64,000 nt of DNA from Isochrysis galbana (GCA_018136815.1 CM030938.1:310001-374000), one strand, 5' to 3'; positions 18,918-30,390 are shown, counted from the stretch's first letter. Numbers and translations: made by a program. Notes: generated from the sequence alone by a model not told the origin.

Positions 18918-19961
18918 GATTGGACACCGGCTGCTTTGCGCTCATCACGAGCCAACTTTTAGAATTTTTGGACACACAGATGGCCTCCAAGGCTTGTCCA
19001 AGGCCATTCACGTTCGGAGACACACAAGTCGTGCCCGCCAAGCACGGGCCAGTCAATAGTTCGCCTTTTCTATAGCACAGCATCCCAACATGGAGCACAA
19101 AAAGTAGTTTTGTTTTCGCGTTGACGTGCAAAATTGACGACGGACAGCCTCGTGTTTTCGAGCGTCTCACGTTCGATTTCGAGAGACAACCCCTCCTTTT
19201 CGCTCGATGGTTCGACAGTCTCATATGGTAAGAATGGTTGGCTACCGAAACATTGGCATTTTGACATGCTGGATGCTGGTGGTCATGTACTGTGCTCATA
19301 TGTGTCTTGGACTGGTGAAATGAAGACTAAAATTAGAATTACTATGGTTATAATTTGGTAAAACTATAATCAATTTGATCTTTTTCTCCTGCGGCGGCGC
19401 GTGATGGCGGCCGCAGCGATGGTCGCTGGCCTCGCAAGTGGCCTCGCACGCGGCCTGTGGCCGCTCTGGCGAGGGTCTGCGGGTCTGCGCGGCCACAGGA
19501 GGCCAGCAAGCACCCCCTCCCACCATACTGAGGCGGTGCCGCGCGTGATGGGCCAGCCCATCATGCGCAGCACCGTCATTTTGACGGCTCGCGGCCAGCC
19601 GCGCACTGCACGCGCGCGAGAGGCTGGCAGCAGATGCCAGCAGGGGCGAGGTGGAGGGCGCAGGCGACGCCGTGACGCCGTGCGATCGCGCAGGGCTCTG
19701 TACTGCCTGTCCGGGGGTAACTGTGCCCGGGGAACGCAGGCGCGCGTCGCACAGCGCGACCTGTGGTGCACTTTTGTGGTCGACGTCAATTTCGCACGAG
19801 CGCGAAAACGTTTTTGGGTTTGTGTGTTGAATGGCGTCGAAAATGTACATATTTCTTATAAGATTCTGCCTAGTATACCCATTTCCAGTGTAATACCCTA
19901 AAAATCGCGTGATAAAACCTCAATCTTGACTTGGTGAATTTTCACCCTTAGAAGTTAAAGG
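18918..19961. other. intergenic, no supported gene
   Basis: 18918-19375 has moderate GC and scattered short frames. 19380-19800 is GC-rich with Arg/Ala frames and no signature. 19800-19960 is AT-rich. Confidence 0.4.
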
Positions 19962-19976
19962 CGCGTTTGACCGCCC
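19962..19976 (-). mobile_element. terminal end of TA-flanked TIR family
   Basis: GTTTGACCGCCC followed by TA. The reverse strand reads TAGGGCGGTCAAAC and then GGGTGAAAATTCAC, as in the ends at 40819, 57226, 62797 and 63024. The other end of this copy was not found. Confidence 0.5.
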
Positions 19977-20361
19977 TACTCGTCTCCGCTTTCCTCATAC
20001 GCGGCACTCCCCGACCCTGGCTGTGCGGCGATCACTGGGGAAGATAGTCCCCAGGTCTGCGCCACGGCACTCTCCATCTCTCCCCCCTCCTCATCACCAT
20101 GCTCCTCCTTCTCAGGCTCCTCCCTCCAGACACCCTCTGCGCTCATTGCCACGGTCCCACGAACTGTAGGAGAAAGTTTATACCGGGGGGTGGGCCCTCT
20201 CATCCGCGGACCACCTTAATAACTACAGTAGAGATCACCCACCATGAGAACTCGTGCATGTAGTGCGTAAGGAGAGGAGGGGTGCTGCGCGCGCTTGCTG
20301 CTACGAGAGTGCCTTAGTGTTTGCAGACCTCACCCTCGTGTGTAGGTCGGCGCCGCTCGCC

Positions 20362-21180
20362 ATGCTGCGCCTCCTCGCGTGGGCCTCGACCAATCGTGCG
20401 CTGATCGTCGCAATCCTCCTCGTCGTCCTGTGCTGGTGGCTACTCAGGCCCAAGCCACTGACTGCCCCAGCTGAACAAGCTACTGGGGCACCGTCTGGTA
20501 GGGCCTCCACACACCCAGCCACCTTTGTGCCGAAGAAGCGGGCCGTCAGCGTCTCGACACCCGGCGTGTTGCTCCACTTCCGCGCTGGAGTGCCAGAGGT
20601 AGACGACTCGGCTCTTACCGCTTTACTTTCACTCTGTGCCGTCACCGACATCTACCTTGTCACCCAGCTGGAGACTGATAGTGATGTACAGGTGTGCATG
20701 TCACCAGCAACGCACCAATTGAACTTGGGCGAAATATCCACCTGTCGACTCGTTGTAAGTGTCGTACTTGAGTTCTTCTTTGACCCCACCTGTCTCGTCA
20801 TCATGTGCCGTTTTGATAGGAGGAGGCCGTAATGGCCGCGCTTGAGGCTGCAGGAGTCTTTGGAGAAGGTGCATGCGATCGCCGAAAGGTATGCCAACCA
20901 CATAAGTGCATGGTGTGTCCTCGCCACATTCATTTGAGTTCGCATGCTCGTTCGTCAGGTGATTTGCTGCGCGACCGAGGATGGGCGGGCTGCCATAATC
21001 CGCCAGCTCTCGCCACGAGCACACATTGAGACCAGCCACAAAGTTGCACAGTATTTGGCTCCCCACATTCCTTCAGTAGTGCTCATTGGTGAGCCATTGC
21101 CCGATGGGTCGTCCACAGGGAGCATTGGCAGCAGCAGCAGCCTTGCGGACTATGCTTACGCCGAACTAGGACGGCAGTGA
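20362..21180 (+). CDS. PEX22: PEX22-like peroxisome biogenesis protein
   Basis: Three exons, 20362-20691, 20820-20888 and 20959-21180, joined by two phase-0 GT-AG introns (128 and 70 bases); 206 residues. An N-terminal membrane anchor (about residues 8-29, ALIVAILLVVLCWWLL) is followed by a Pro/Ala linker and then a cytosolic Rossmann-like domain. Family landmarks: ALLSLCAVTDIYLVTQ, then across the splices ALEAAGVFGEGACDRRKVIC, CATEDGRAAIIRQLSPRAHI and the C-terminal VAQYLAPHIPSVVLIG. This is the plant/fungal-type PEX22 order (helix, strand, the AAGVF block, the TE(N/D)GR motif). PEX22 anchors the ubiquitin-conjugating enzyme PEX4 at the peroxisome for PEX5 recycling. A Gly/Ser tail (SSTGSIGSSSSLADY) is unusual. 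The start is the first ATG in frame. Confidence 0.75.
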
Positions 21181-21299
21181 TTGGTCTCATCGTTGCCAAG
21201 TCTACCATGTGATGTCCATGACTCTTTGTCGCTTGTTGCGGGTCATTTGGGGTCTTTAGTAGAGGCGATGGAAGCTCGTCTAAATTAAACCTTAATTTA

Positions 21300-21345
21300 C
21301 TAATGTTATATCCTAGCCAACACCACTAGCTAATTGGACACAACT
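21300..21345 (+). repeat. family D terminal remnant
   Basis: TAATGTTATATCCTAGCCAA followed by CACCACTAGCTAATTGGACA, matching the left arm at 6343. It does not extend beyond about 45 bases. Confidence 0.6.
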
Positions 21346-21854
21346 TGTTTTTTGTCTGTTTTTCTATGAAGGCCAAAAACAGACTATTTTTACTGTGTTT
21401 GCACGCCCGCCCTCTGTTTTTCCCATCTAGGTCCGCGACGTGCAGAAGCGGGGCAGTATCCTCGGGGCCGCAGAACCCGCGCTGGGGAGCCCATCAAGCT
21501 CCCCTGTGATGGTGCATGGTGCCAAGCGGGTCGTCGAAGGCAGGCAACCCATACATGGCCACTGCCTCACTTGGGGAGGGAGAGCTCCTTGCTGCCGACG
21601 CGCGCGCACCCGCTCACCTGCTGCCTGCTGATTTCCCACCTCTCCTGTAATTTCTAAGGAACCACCTTAAATCAAGGATTTCCGCTTAAAGCAAGGGCGC
21701 AAGGGCGGCGAGGCGAGCAGCAGACGGAGCCGTTCATGGGCAGTGAAAAGTAAAGGACAGCTTACATTTTTCTTGATGTGTCGAAATTTGCCGAATATCC
21801 AGTAGAGCTAGTGCGAGGAAAGGCGGGGGAGGCGTCGGCGCGGTCGGCGGGACG

Positions 21855-23460
21855 ATGGCGTCACAGCAGACTCCACTGCATCCGCAGAGGCTCAACTTTG
21901 GCTCGACGCCCGTCGTGCAGGAGCCAGCACCGCGCCACGTCTACACATTTGAAGAGGCGCAGCAGCGCCGGTCGCCCGCCAACCAGGCCTTGCCGCCAAC
22001 CTCAGCACCACAGCCGGCGCAAGGGGCAGGCCTCCTGCAGACTCCCGCGTTTGGCCATCAGCTCTCCACTGCCGGCAAGGAGATTCGCCTGTGGGACCCC
22101 AGTCTTACGCCCCTCAACGCGCGGACCCTCAATCAGGACACCTATGTTGCTCACCCAATCCAGCCGATGGCGACCCCTCCCCGTGCGGAGTACGTTCCGA
22201 GTGAAGCACGGTGTGATGGCACGACGACGACCAAATCGGATTATCGCGCGTGGCCTTTGCAACCTCCACCCGCGAAGCCGCCGCCGCCGCCACCGCCTGC
22301 TCACGTGCCATTCACGGCGACCACGTCGTACAAGGATAACTTCAAGGCACCTCCCATGGGGCCGCCGCCAGCCCTACCAGCTCGGGCCCAGTACACTCCA
22401 AGCACTGCAAAGCTGGAGAGCACCACCTCATACGCCGCGGATTACCGCGCCTGGCCCGTTCAACCACCAGTAATGGCACCCGCTCCCCCACCAGCGCCAC
22501 CCCCAGTACGCTTTGAGGGCGTGTCTGAGGCGAAGGCACAGTATGGCCCCAAGCCCCTCGCTCCAATGTCGACACCGGCGCGTGTGCCATATGTGCCAAG
22601 TGAAGCTCGTTGCGAGGGCGTCACGACCACTCGGTCCGACTACCGCGCATGGCCGGTGCAACCACCGCCACCAAGGCCAGCCACTCCAGCGCCACCACCT
22701 CCCGTGCGGTTCGAAGGCGTGTCCGAAATGAAGGCACAGTACGCCCCGAAGCCACTTGGGCCGCCTGTTGTGCCGATGCGCACGCCATATGTGCCGAGTA
22801 GCGCGAGATGCGAGAGTGAGACGGAAGCTCGCAGCGCCTATCGTGCCATCCAGCTGCCGGAGCACATCCCGCTCGCCCTCGGGGTCCAAACTCAAGGAGG
22901 AGAGTTCCACCAACTGATAGCACGTGGGGCCTTGCCGCCAGCTAAAGGAAGTGCTGTCTTCACAACATGTGAGGACAATCAAACTGAGGTAAGTACACCC
23001 TTTGCTACCCAGATTATTCGGGTGCTTTTCTCATCTAGCTCATTTATGCCTGGGTACCTGCCCCAGGCATGTGCAGACTCGCACCCCCAAGGTGCAACAG
23101 TAACCCTCGCGCCAACCACAAAGTTCCATGAGCTCCATAAGTTGTGCTGTTTTCGATATCTCCTCATACACTGAAGCACCTATGCTTCCTGTACAGGTTG
23201 CCATCAAGGTGATAGGTTTCGATGGCGCCGAGAGGCATGTTCTCGGTCGCTTCGAGTTGGTAGGCATCGCACCCGGTCGTGTTGGGTCCGCTCAAGTGCA
23301 GATCAGCTTCAGCCTAAGCGACGATGGTGGACTGCATGTCACTGCCTCGGATCGCACTGGTGGTGCAGGCTCGCGAGGCATCTATATTCGAGATCAAAGC
23401 CTGACGCCAACCAGCAATGCGCCCGTCAGCCGCACAGTAGGCGCCATTGGATACCGCTGA
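21855..23460 (+). CDS. SAXO-type repeat protein fused to an Hsp70 substrate-binding domain
   Basis: Two exons, 21855-22988 and 23197-23460, with a 208-base GT-AG phase-0 intron; 465 residues. Residues ~100-335 carry alternating modules: a core like TTTTKSDYRAWPLQPPP or FEGVSEAKAQYGPKPLAP, separated by a linker like PYVPSEARCEG. Seven cores are visible. This spacing and the S/T-x-Y-x-x-D-Y/F pattern match the Mn repeats of SAXO/MAP6-related proteins, which line axonemal and cortical microtubules. Residues ~336-450 are a clear Hsp70 substrate-binding beta domain: IPLALGVQTQGGEFHQLIAR, VFTTCEDNQTEVAIKVIG, LGRFELVGIAP and ISFSLSDDGGLHVTASDRTG. No ATPase domain and no helical lid are present. The intron lies inside the Hsp70-like domain and its removal restores the consensus DNQTxVxIxV, so the fusion is encoded by one transcript. 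It probably acts as a microtubule-binding, peptide-holding structural protein in a flagellum. Confidence 0.8.
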
Positions 23461-23847
23461 CAATGAGGTTTTTGGTGTCGCAACTCCCTGAGCGATGAGG
23501 CAAAGACAGTGGCCGGGCATGCTCAATGTTGCTACACCGTTGTGCCATCCGCAAAAGAACGTAGTGTGTGGATCTCATAGGCCCTCGGTTGCTGCGTCAG
23601 AGTCGCGTCAAAAGCGGACGGCTAGTTTCTATTTCACGGGCGCAACCAATTATAGCATCATCCCCATCCAAATATCTCATCAACATACCAGCTCGTGAAT
23701 AATACCATTCGGCGCCATGAGGGAGGGGTACGTGGGAATAATGTCCAAGTTAGGGGTTAATAAAAATTATATACATAAATAGACGGGAGGGGTGTAACAA
23801 AAAAAGGGAACCTCGAGTTGCACCTTCTCGTTCGCATCGTCGGATAA

Positions 23848-24445
23848 AAAAACCTTTTTAATATTCTCGCCGCGCGCGCGGCTCTGCCGAGTTACTTAGC
23901 AGCCACGCCCGCGTCCCTTAACACCTCATCTCACTTGCCTTGCGGCTCGTCCCCTCGTGCTCTACCTAGGGGCTCAGTGTTTGAGGTTTCCAGTGGCAGG
24001 CGGCGTGTTCCGATCCCTGATGGACGACTCCTCGGCCATCTCTTGCGCCATCGGGCGGTCGGTCGTCGTGCGTGATTCGCGTGGTGAGTGGTGATTTTCA
24101 CGTTAAACTTTGGGTTTGGTTTTGGGGTGTTGTGGCTTGAGAAGGCGTTGTTGCCGGGTCGTGTTGGTTGGGCGTGCGTCGGTGGATTAGGCTAGTCTCC
24201 CTGCCATATCCAGTGCTTGTGCCACTAGAGCCAGGTTATTGTTCATCACGAGGGCGCCTCTGGCGTTCGTTTTGAAGATCGGGGCACTGAGTTCGCGTGC
24301 GTCCTTAATTTTCGGCTTCCTGCCTCTGGAGGCTTGGCTCGTCCTCGCTGTCGAGGTTTTGTTGGAGGATTCCAGTCCTCGCACGAGGGTTGTGAATCTG
24401 GTCAGAGTGCGTTCGATTACCGGGTATGCGGATGAGTTTTTCCCT
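23848..24445 (-). mobile_element. LINE 3' end fragment (C-terminal codons and 3' UTR)
   Basis: On the minus strand 24187-24445 encodes the last ~85 residues of the LINE C-terminal domain (RTLTRFTTLVRG ... RGRKPKIKD; LVAQALDMAGRLA). They align with the end of the 28.7-30.4 kb element (RGRKPKL-type motif, LVAGALGLAEKLA). The shared 3' UTR follows, ending GGCGAGAATATTAAAAAGG at 23848. 5'-truncated copy. Confidence 0.75.
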
Positions 24446-24599
24446 CTTCCTCCTTTGCCGAAAGCGGAACTTTTGCCTTTTCCGCGGTTTGCGGTTTGCC
24501 CTTTGGTGCGTGAGCCGGCGTGAGATGCAAAGCAGCTATCCAGTCATGTATAGTGACGGAGTGATCCGCGGGGCTCGGCTGAATATCTCGGCCACGTTG

Positions 24600-24943
24600 T
24601 TTCGCGTGAAGGTCTTCGGATGGATCCCAAGAAAGTGGAAGCCGTCTCGAAAATCGACCCTACCCAAATCAACTCGATCGAAGCCGTCCGTTCTTTCCTT
24701 GGACTGTGTTCGTATTACCGCCGTTTTATACGTCGTTTTGCGATCCGGGCAGCGCCGTTAACCGCTCTCACGCGGAAAGGGTGCGATGTCCCGGTCGAGT
24801 CGCAAACAGAAGCCTGTCGCCAGGCTATCGAAGATCTCAAGCAAGCTATCTGTGAAGAACCCGTACTTGCACCTCCTCGAGACGACCGTCCTTTCCTCGT
24901 TAAGACCGACGGTCTCGCGGGACGCTCGATCCTAGCAGGGGGG
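24600..24943 (+). mobile_element. Ty3/gypsy pol fragment (RT thumb to RNase H start) with polypurine tract
   Basis: Encodes KVEAVSKIDPTQINSIEAVR, SFLGLCSYYRRFIRRFAIRA, APLTALTRKG and then LKQAICEEPVLAPP ... FLVKTDG. This is the textbook order at the end of a gypsy RT (FLGxxxYYRRFI) and the start of RNase H (DDRPFLVKTD). The frame runs directly into CCTAGCAGGGGGG, a purine tract, and then the LTR. Most of pol is missing. Confidence 0.85.
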
Positions 24944-25787
24944 TGTCGCATTCGCGAATCGACACTCGTAAGGCTTCTCTTCGTCGTTCGGTATTATCGT
25001 TAAAATTCTCTCGTTCTCGTCCTCGGTCAAAAGCTTCGCTTGGACGCATAGGATCTTGGGTTATGGAGCGCCCTCTCTCTTACTCTCGAAGAGAAGGGAA
25101 GTTTCCCCACCTTTCACCTTTCTCCCTCCTAGGCGCCTCGCAAATAGGTTTAATTCGCTATCTTCCCCGCGCTTCTCTATCTACTTCAGTGATTGCAATC
25201 AGGTTTAACTTCGCATCTCCCCCTTAGGCACACCGCACTTCTTTCGTCTTATTCGATAGGTCTCTTGGAATCCTGTGCGGCAGGATTGCCCCTCGTTTCC
25301 GTTATGGTGCGATCCCCCTTCCAGACGGGATCGCCGACAGATCGCCTTCTGATCGTCGTCCGTCGTCGTCTGGCCGGAGTGTTTGGGTTTGATTTCAGTC
25401 GAGTTGTGTGAGAAAGTCGTGGGGCGAGAGTCGGGGTGTTTTCCTGGGTGTCTCTGTCCGTCGTCCTGTCGTCAGTCGTCATTCGTCGCTCTCGCTCTCG
25501 TCGCTCTCGCTCTCGTAACACTCATACCCTACAGCCTCGCCTCTCCTCGCCAGCCCCTGCCATCACAGCCCTCCTCACACTCACCCTCGCCTCTCGCCGC
25601 TCGCTCGATGTCGCTCTCGCCGCCGTCCTCGCCCTCGCTCAAGCCCGCCTGCCCGCCTTCCTCTGCTGACGGGCTTCAGCCCGTCAGCACCTCTGAAGTG
25701 GCCTCCCTCGCCGCGCCTGCCGCCGGCTTTGCCCCTTCCTCATTGCCCTCAGGCCCTATGGGCCATCCCAATTCGTCAGACAGATAA
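24944..25787 (+). mobile_element. LTR and gag-like leader of a Ty3/gypsy-type element
   Basis: Begins TGTCGCATTCGCGAATCGAC right after the purine tract, as expected for a 3' LTR start. The same start occurs at 2187, 30998 and 63040. Downstream at 25608 lies the gag-like start MSLSPPSSPSLKPACPP, as in the 3.1 kb and 64.0 kb copies. An RT fragment 5' of the LTR and gag-like sequence 3' of it suggests a head-to-tail recombinant sharing one LTR. Alternatively, the leader belongs to a long LTR. Confidence 0.65.
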
Positions 25788-26409
25788 AGGCGGGAAACTC
25801 TGCCCTTTGTCTTTTCAATATATATACGATATAACTCAATATCAATACAGTATACACGAGGGCTCTCCGCTGGAATCGCGTTCGGGCGACAAGCTCGAAG
25901 CTCGCGGCATTCACTTAAACAGCACGATTTATCCAATATCGCGGGGTTTGCACAACGTGTCGAGATGAAGCGGAGCGGAGGGGACGGGAGGGCGATCTCG
26001 CCCTCGCCAGGGGGGGAGGGGGGCTGAGAGTCCCGGAGGGGTGGGGAAGAGAGCGGAACGCCAGACATTTACCAATGTCAGATTTTTGGCAACGAGGGGT
26101 ACGTTCCCCTCCCTTCACTCGGAGTAGATCTGACACATACTACAAAACCCTCGCTCTGAGGTCAGAGTCAAACACTTCCCGCCAGCCCGCCCGCTCGCTC
26201 GCTCCTCGGCGTGGGGTGTTGCCCGTGTGGGCGCTCTTCCCTCTGCCCTTCCTCGCTTCCTCGCTCGCCTCCCACTACACGCTCCTCGTCTTTCGCACTC
26301 TTCCCTACCGCGCTGCTCCTCTTGCGCGAGAATAGGCGTATCTCCCTTGTTGCGGCGCACATCGCCGGCCGACCGCACCCCAAACCTCCTCCCTGCCCGT
26401 GCCACTGAA
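25788..26409. other. intergenic; probable promoter/5' UTR of the phosphatase gene
   Basis: 25810-25960 is AT-rich with TATATATACG (about 25818). 25970-26060 is purine-rich. The frame of the next gene is open back to about 26227, but without an ATG. Confidence 0.4.
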
Positions 26410-28680
26410 ATGGAGTTTGGTTCAATGCCGCTCTCGGTGAGTGAGCAGGCTGAGCAGCTGCTCCCGCTGCACGAGACTCCATCTCGGCCCACGTCCGTTC
26501 GGCGATCACCATCTGATGTGAGCGATGCCTTCTCTCCAGGGAGCACCAGCTGCAGCGCCTCGCCAGGTCTGCAGACGCCGCGTATGCAACTTGTGCTCGA
26601 CATCGACATGACCATTCTCCATGCATGTGAGGCACCGCCTGGCTCCGAAGCTCAACCACCAGAGGGCGTTTATTCCGTATTGGTCCCAAAGTTCAACGGA
26701 GGGGGCATGTCGAAATATCACGTGCGCACGCGCCACGGGCTCCATACCTTCCTACAAGAGGTCGGAGGCTTTGCGGACGTGCACATATATACAATGGGCG
26801 CCAAAACATATGTACGGCAGATACTCAATGCGATCGACTCGAATGTTGAGCTGATTACCGGACGTGTCTTTTGTCGAGAAGATGGAGAGAACGAGATATT
26901 CTTGAAGAGTTTGACCCACTTGCAGCCCAGCATAAAAGTGAGATGCGACGCACAACACCTTGATGATGCAACGCACGTGTGAGATGAAATCTGATTTGCT
27001 ATCCGGCACCAGCCCAGAGCTTCAGCATTGTGGCCGCTGAAGTGGCGCTTCGTGCATGCAATCGTGTCGACTCCCTCGCGGTCGATCCTCCACCAATTCT
27101 TTCTTTGGTGTAGGCCCTTGCCCCGTACATCATCGTTGATGATCGTGAAGAAGCCTGGGACGCAGTTTCACGTCATGCTTTATTGAAAGTGCCGGCGTTC
27201 TGCGCCTTCCATTCCAATGGCACTGCCTTACCGATTGCAACGAGTTGTACTCCAAAGTGCGCGTAGTGCGCTCCACTTGACCTTTCACTCGTGGTGCTGT
27301 CTAGGCTTAAGCCAGCGCTACCTATTGGCTTGCGCACTCCATGGGGTCCCCAGTTGTAGCTCTGGCTGTGGCTGGCCGTGCAGTTGACCTCATCATTGCG
27401 TGTGACTCATTATCGGAGGACGCCGCGAAACACGTGCCACACACCGGCTTGGGAGCTAAATGCTTGACCCCCCGCCCCCCGCCCGATCAGTGGCATCAAA
27501 GTGCCCATTCCTGATCCAACCCTGATGCATGTGTTGCGTGTGCTCAAACAAGTCCATCTTGATTGGGTCCAAGGTGGACTTGACAGTTGCGCTGAGGCGC
27601 TGCAAGTAAGATCACCACGTTGCCTTGCTAAATGACTTTATGGACATGCTTGCTGGCGAGTCTTGATAGCAAGGCTTGATGGAAAAGCTATTTGGCAAGG
27701 TTCTAGATGGATTGAGAAAACGAAGAGGGGTGGAATTGCGAGCAAGTCTTTGTTCCCCAGCAAGTTGCGCGTTGTCTGAATTGTTTGACATGCTTTCATG
27801 TTCGCCCGTCCCGTTGTAGGCATGTCGGACGTCAGTATTAGAGGGTGTTCACCTCGTGTTTTCAGGAGGTATCCTGGGTCCTCACGGAAACGAGACACAC
27901 GCGATGTGGCGCCTCGCCGAGACTTATGGTAATTTGATAGTGCCACTCGCCCCCATCCATTTCATGACCTCTTCCCCGTCTCAGATTTGCTCAAATAGAC
28001 CTCCTGGCGTGCAGGTGCCACTTGTTACAGGAAATGGGAGCATGGCCCCATCACCCATGTCGTGTCCAAGTTGGGCGGGAGCTTAAGTGTGGATCGAGCT
28101 ATTGTGAACGGAGTGCACGCCGTTACTGTTGATTGGCTTGTGAAATCGGCCGAACATTGGCAGCGACAGCGAGAGGAGTGCTACCCAGTCCATCCTGAGA
28201 GGATCCGCGACGTGGCGGAGAGCTTGCCACCACTTTTCCCCGGCCGGAGTCTTCAAGAGCGCATTGAGGCCATCAGGTGTGCGCTACTTCTTTCATAATT
28301 AGACCAAGGCTCCTGGCTCCCATTCGCGTGCATTCGCATTTTCGACTTGCTAGGACATGAATGGCTCCTCTTGTACATGCGGTTCGACCCTTTGTTTGTT
28401 TAGGCATGCCAACCAAAATTTGATCCCTGCGGATATTCCGCACCAAGAGCGTGTGGACGCGCTCTTCACCTATGCCGCCGGCTCGATGAATGTTCGGCGC
28501 ATCAAAAGAGCCTTAGCTAAATTTGCCGAGAACGGGGATGAAGGCGATGAAGGCGATGAAGGCTGGTTCCATATTCTTGAGCAGGTGTTCGAGAGGGAGA
28601 TTATCAATACTGTAGTGAGAGTGGTGTATTCTGAGTCTGCCAATCCGGAAGAAGCGTCTGCTAAGGGATTCGAGCAGTAG
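26410..28680 (+). CDS. FCP1-like RNA polymerase II CTD phosphatase with BRCT domain
   Basis: Six exons: 26410-26937, 27114-27256, 27491-27605, 27820-27928, 28015-28276 and 28404-28680; GT-AG introns with matching phases; 477 residues. The catalytic motif LVLDIDMTILHA has Asp64, Asp66 and Thr68 (DxDxT). YTMG and GRVFCREDG mark the FCP homology fold, and IIVDDREEAWD (~182-192) supplies the second acidic motif after the first splice. A helix with LMHVLRVLKQVHLDW precedes a BRCT domain (~266-355: VLEGVHLVFSGG, HAMWRLAETYG, GPITHVVSK, VTVDWLVKSAEHW). FCP1 dephosphorylates the Pol II CTD in the nucleus and recycles the enzyme. The N-terminus is Ser/Pro-rich; a (GDE)n acidic run lies in the last exon. 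Met replaces the usual His in DxDHT, which is tolerated in the superfamily. The exon 2 to exon 3 join is the least certain. Confidence 0.8.
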
Positions 28681-28682
28681 TT

Positions 28683-30390
28683 GGTTGAAGTATATGAAAA
28701 AAAAACCTTTTAATATTCTCGCCACGCGCGCGGCTATGTAGCTGTCTATCGTAGCCACGCCCGTTTCCCTTCCTTTCCCTCACTACCCGCCTTGCGGCAA
28801 CTCCCCTCGTGCTCTACTTAGGGGCCCAGGTTGTGGGGGGGTTGGGTAGGGCGGGGGTGCACCGGCCCCTAGTGGTCTGTCCTCGCCCTCCTCCTGTGCC
28901 TCTAGGTGGCCCGTTTCTCCCTGCGTCGGTGTGAGTGGATGATTGTTGCTGCGTCTCCTTTGTTTTCATCGCCCATCCCTTTTTGGGGTGTTTTCTAGGG
29001 AGATGCGCCTCAGCCTTAGGCGAGTTTTTCGGCTAGGCCGAGTGCCCCTGCTACGAGGCCGAGGTTGTCGTTCACTATCAGCTTTCCTTTGTCGTTTTCT
29101 GTAAAAATGGGGGCGCTGAGCTCTAACGGTCTTTTCAGCTTAGGTTTTCTCCCCTGGGCCACCTTACGAGTGCGCATTCGGTGATCGCCGTTTGGCGGGG
29201 CAATGCCCCTCACCAGGGTAGTGAACCTTATTAGCGTGGATTCCAAGACCGGTATGTAGTGGTACGTGTGTGATTCAAACTCTATTCTGTAGAAGTCTCT
29301 TATTATGTATCGCCATGCTATTACATAGAGGGTTTTTAGGCTATCTGGCGTGGCTTCTGCCGGGTATGCAAACAGTCTGTCTTTTGTTTTCTGTTTTTTT
29401 GGCCTATTTGGTTTCGGGGTGTAGTTAGCGATTGCGTCTAATGTGTCGAAGATCTTCCTCGTCGCGGGGCACCACGCTAGGTGACACGAATCTTCTTGGT
29501 ATTTGCCGCACATTCTGCATTTTCTCGTCGTGCTATTCTCGAATCTGTTCCTGGTACCTATCCTCCTGTGGGTGATGTGTTTGAAGTGTGGGTGTTTGTC
29601 GGTGTGTTTTAGCAGCGGCAGGGTATATAGCTTGGCTATGTGTTTCCAGTCGTCTTTGGTGATGTCGAGGCGTTTTTCCCACGCTTTTCTGGCTGCCTGT
29701 GAGTCGTTGCGGCGTGCTGCTTTGAGCGCGACCTTTGTGATGTCGGAAACTGTGATCGCGTCGAGCGCGATTTTTCCCTTTTGTATCGCGTACTCGTCAG
29801 CTAACGGGTACTCCATGTATCTGGGTCCTTTGTATCCATTCTCCCACCGCGCCGGTGGGTGATATCGTTGAAGTTCTTCGTCGTTAACTACGTTGCCGGT
29901 GTCGGAAGTCTCTCCGAGGTAATCCGTGTTAGCGTGGATCCAAACGTTGTTGAGTTTTTTGATGTATTTCTCATCGTCTGAGACTCTAATTTCTTCTTGT
30001 TTCGCTTCCTCCGCACCTTGCGAGGCGTCTCTGTTATCTTCCAAGGAGGCCCTCTCCCTATGGTCGGGCGGTGGGCGTTCCGACGCTTTGTTGAGTATTT
30101 GTCGCGCGTGTTCGATTACCGCGCTCCATGAGTCTAGGAACTCCGATTTATGAATGGTTCGGTTTTCGTGTATAAATGTCTCTGGAAGGTGTTCGACATA
30201 GGCCGAGCACTCTTCTCTGCTGTAGGGTGTCGTGAAGGCGTCGTCCTTATACACGTTGTGCACAACGTTGGTGTGCAGGGTCTCCCACATTCGTGCCCAC
30301 GAGGCACGAATCGCTGGAGGAGGGAGGTGCGGGTTATGCCACAAGGGCTGCGAGAGCGCGCCCTCGCGCGTGAAGGTTGAAGTATATGAA
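28683..30390 (-). mobile_element. 5'-truncated LINE insertion with 16-bp TSD
   Basis: The perfect direct repeat GGTTGAAGTATATGAA lies at 28683-28698 and 30375-30390. The element between reads on the minus strand, ends in GGCGAGAATATTAAAAGGTT plus T, and carries only the C-terminal part of the ORF. The insertion lies 2 bases after the stop codon of the FCP1-like gene, antisense to it, so it occupies that gene's 3' UTR. Confidence 0.9.
29016..30344 (-). mobile_element. LINE ORF, C-terminal domain with zinc knuckle
   Basis: A 442-codon frame, open further to the 5' truncation point. It lacks RT. It has a CRMCGKYQEDSCHLAWC motif (Cys-Cys-His-Cys spacing like the C-terminal knuckles of LINE ORF2 proteins), an IAWRYIIRDFYRIEFE helix and a basic end RKVAQGRKPKLKRPLEL. 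No stop or frameshift interrupts it, so the insertion is fairly recent. Confidence 0.8.

Noticed and set aside
19070-19267. 65-codon minus-strand frame with Cys pairs
   Set aside because: Short, near LINE 5' flank, no supporting homologue or splice signals recognised.
19401-19901. 166-codon Ala/Arg-rich frame
   Set aside because: Follows GC-rich composition; no domain, no splice logic, overlapping open frames on the other strand.
19976-20203. 75-codon minus-strand frame with acidic C-terminus
   Set aside because: Possibly a small gene divergent from PEX22, but it runs into a transposon end and no second line of evidence was found.
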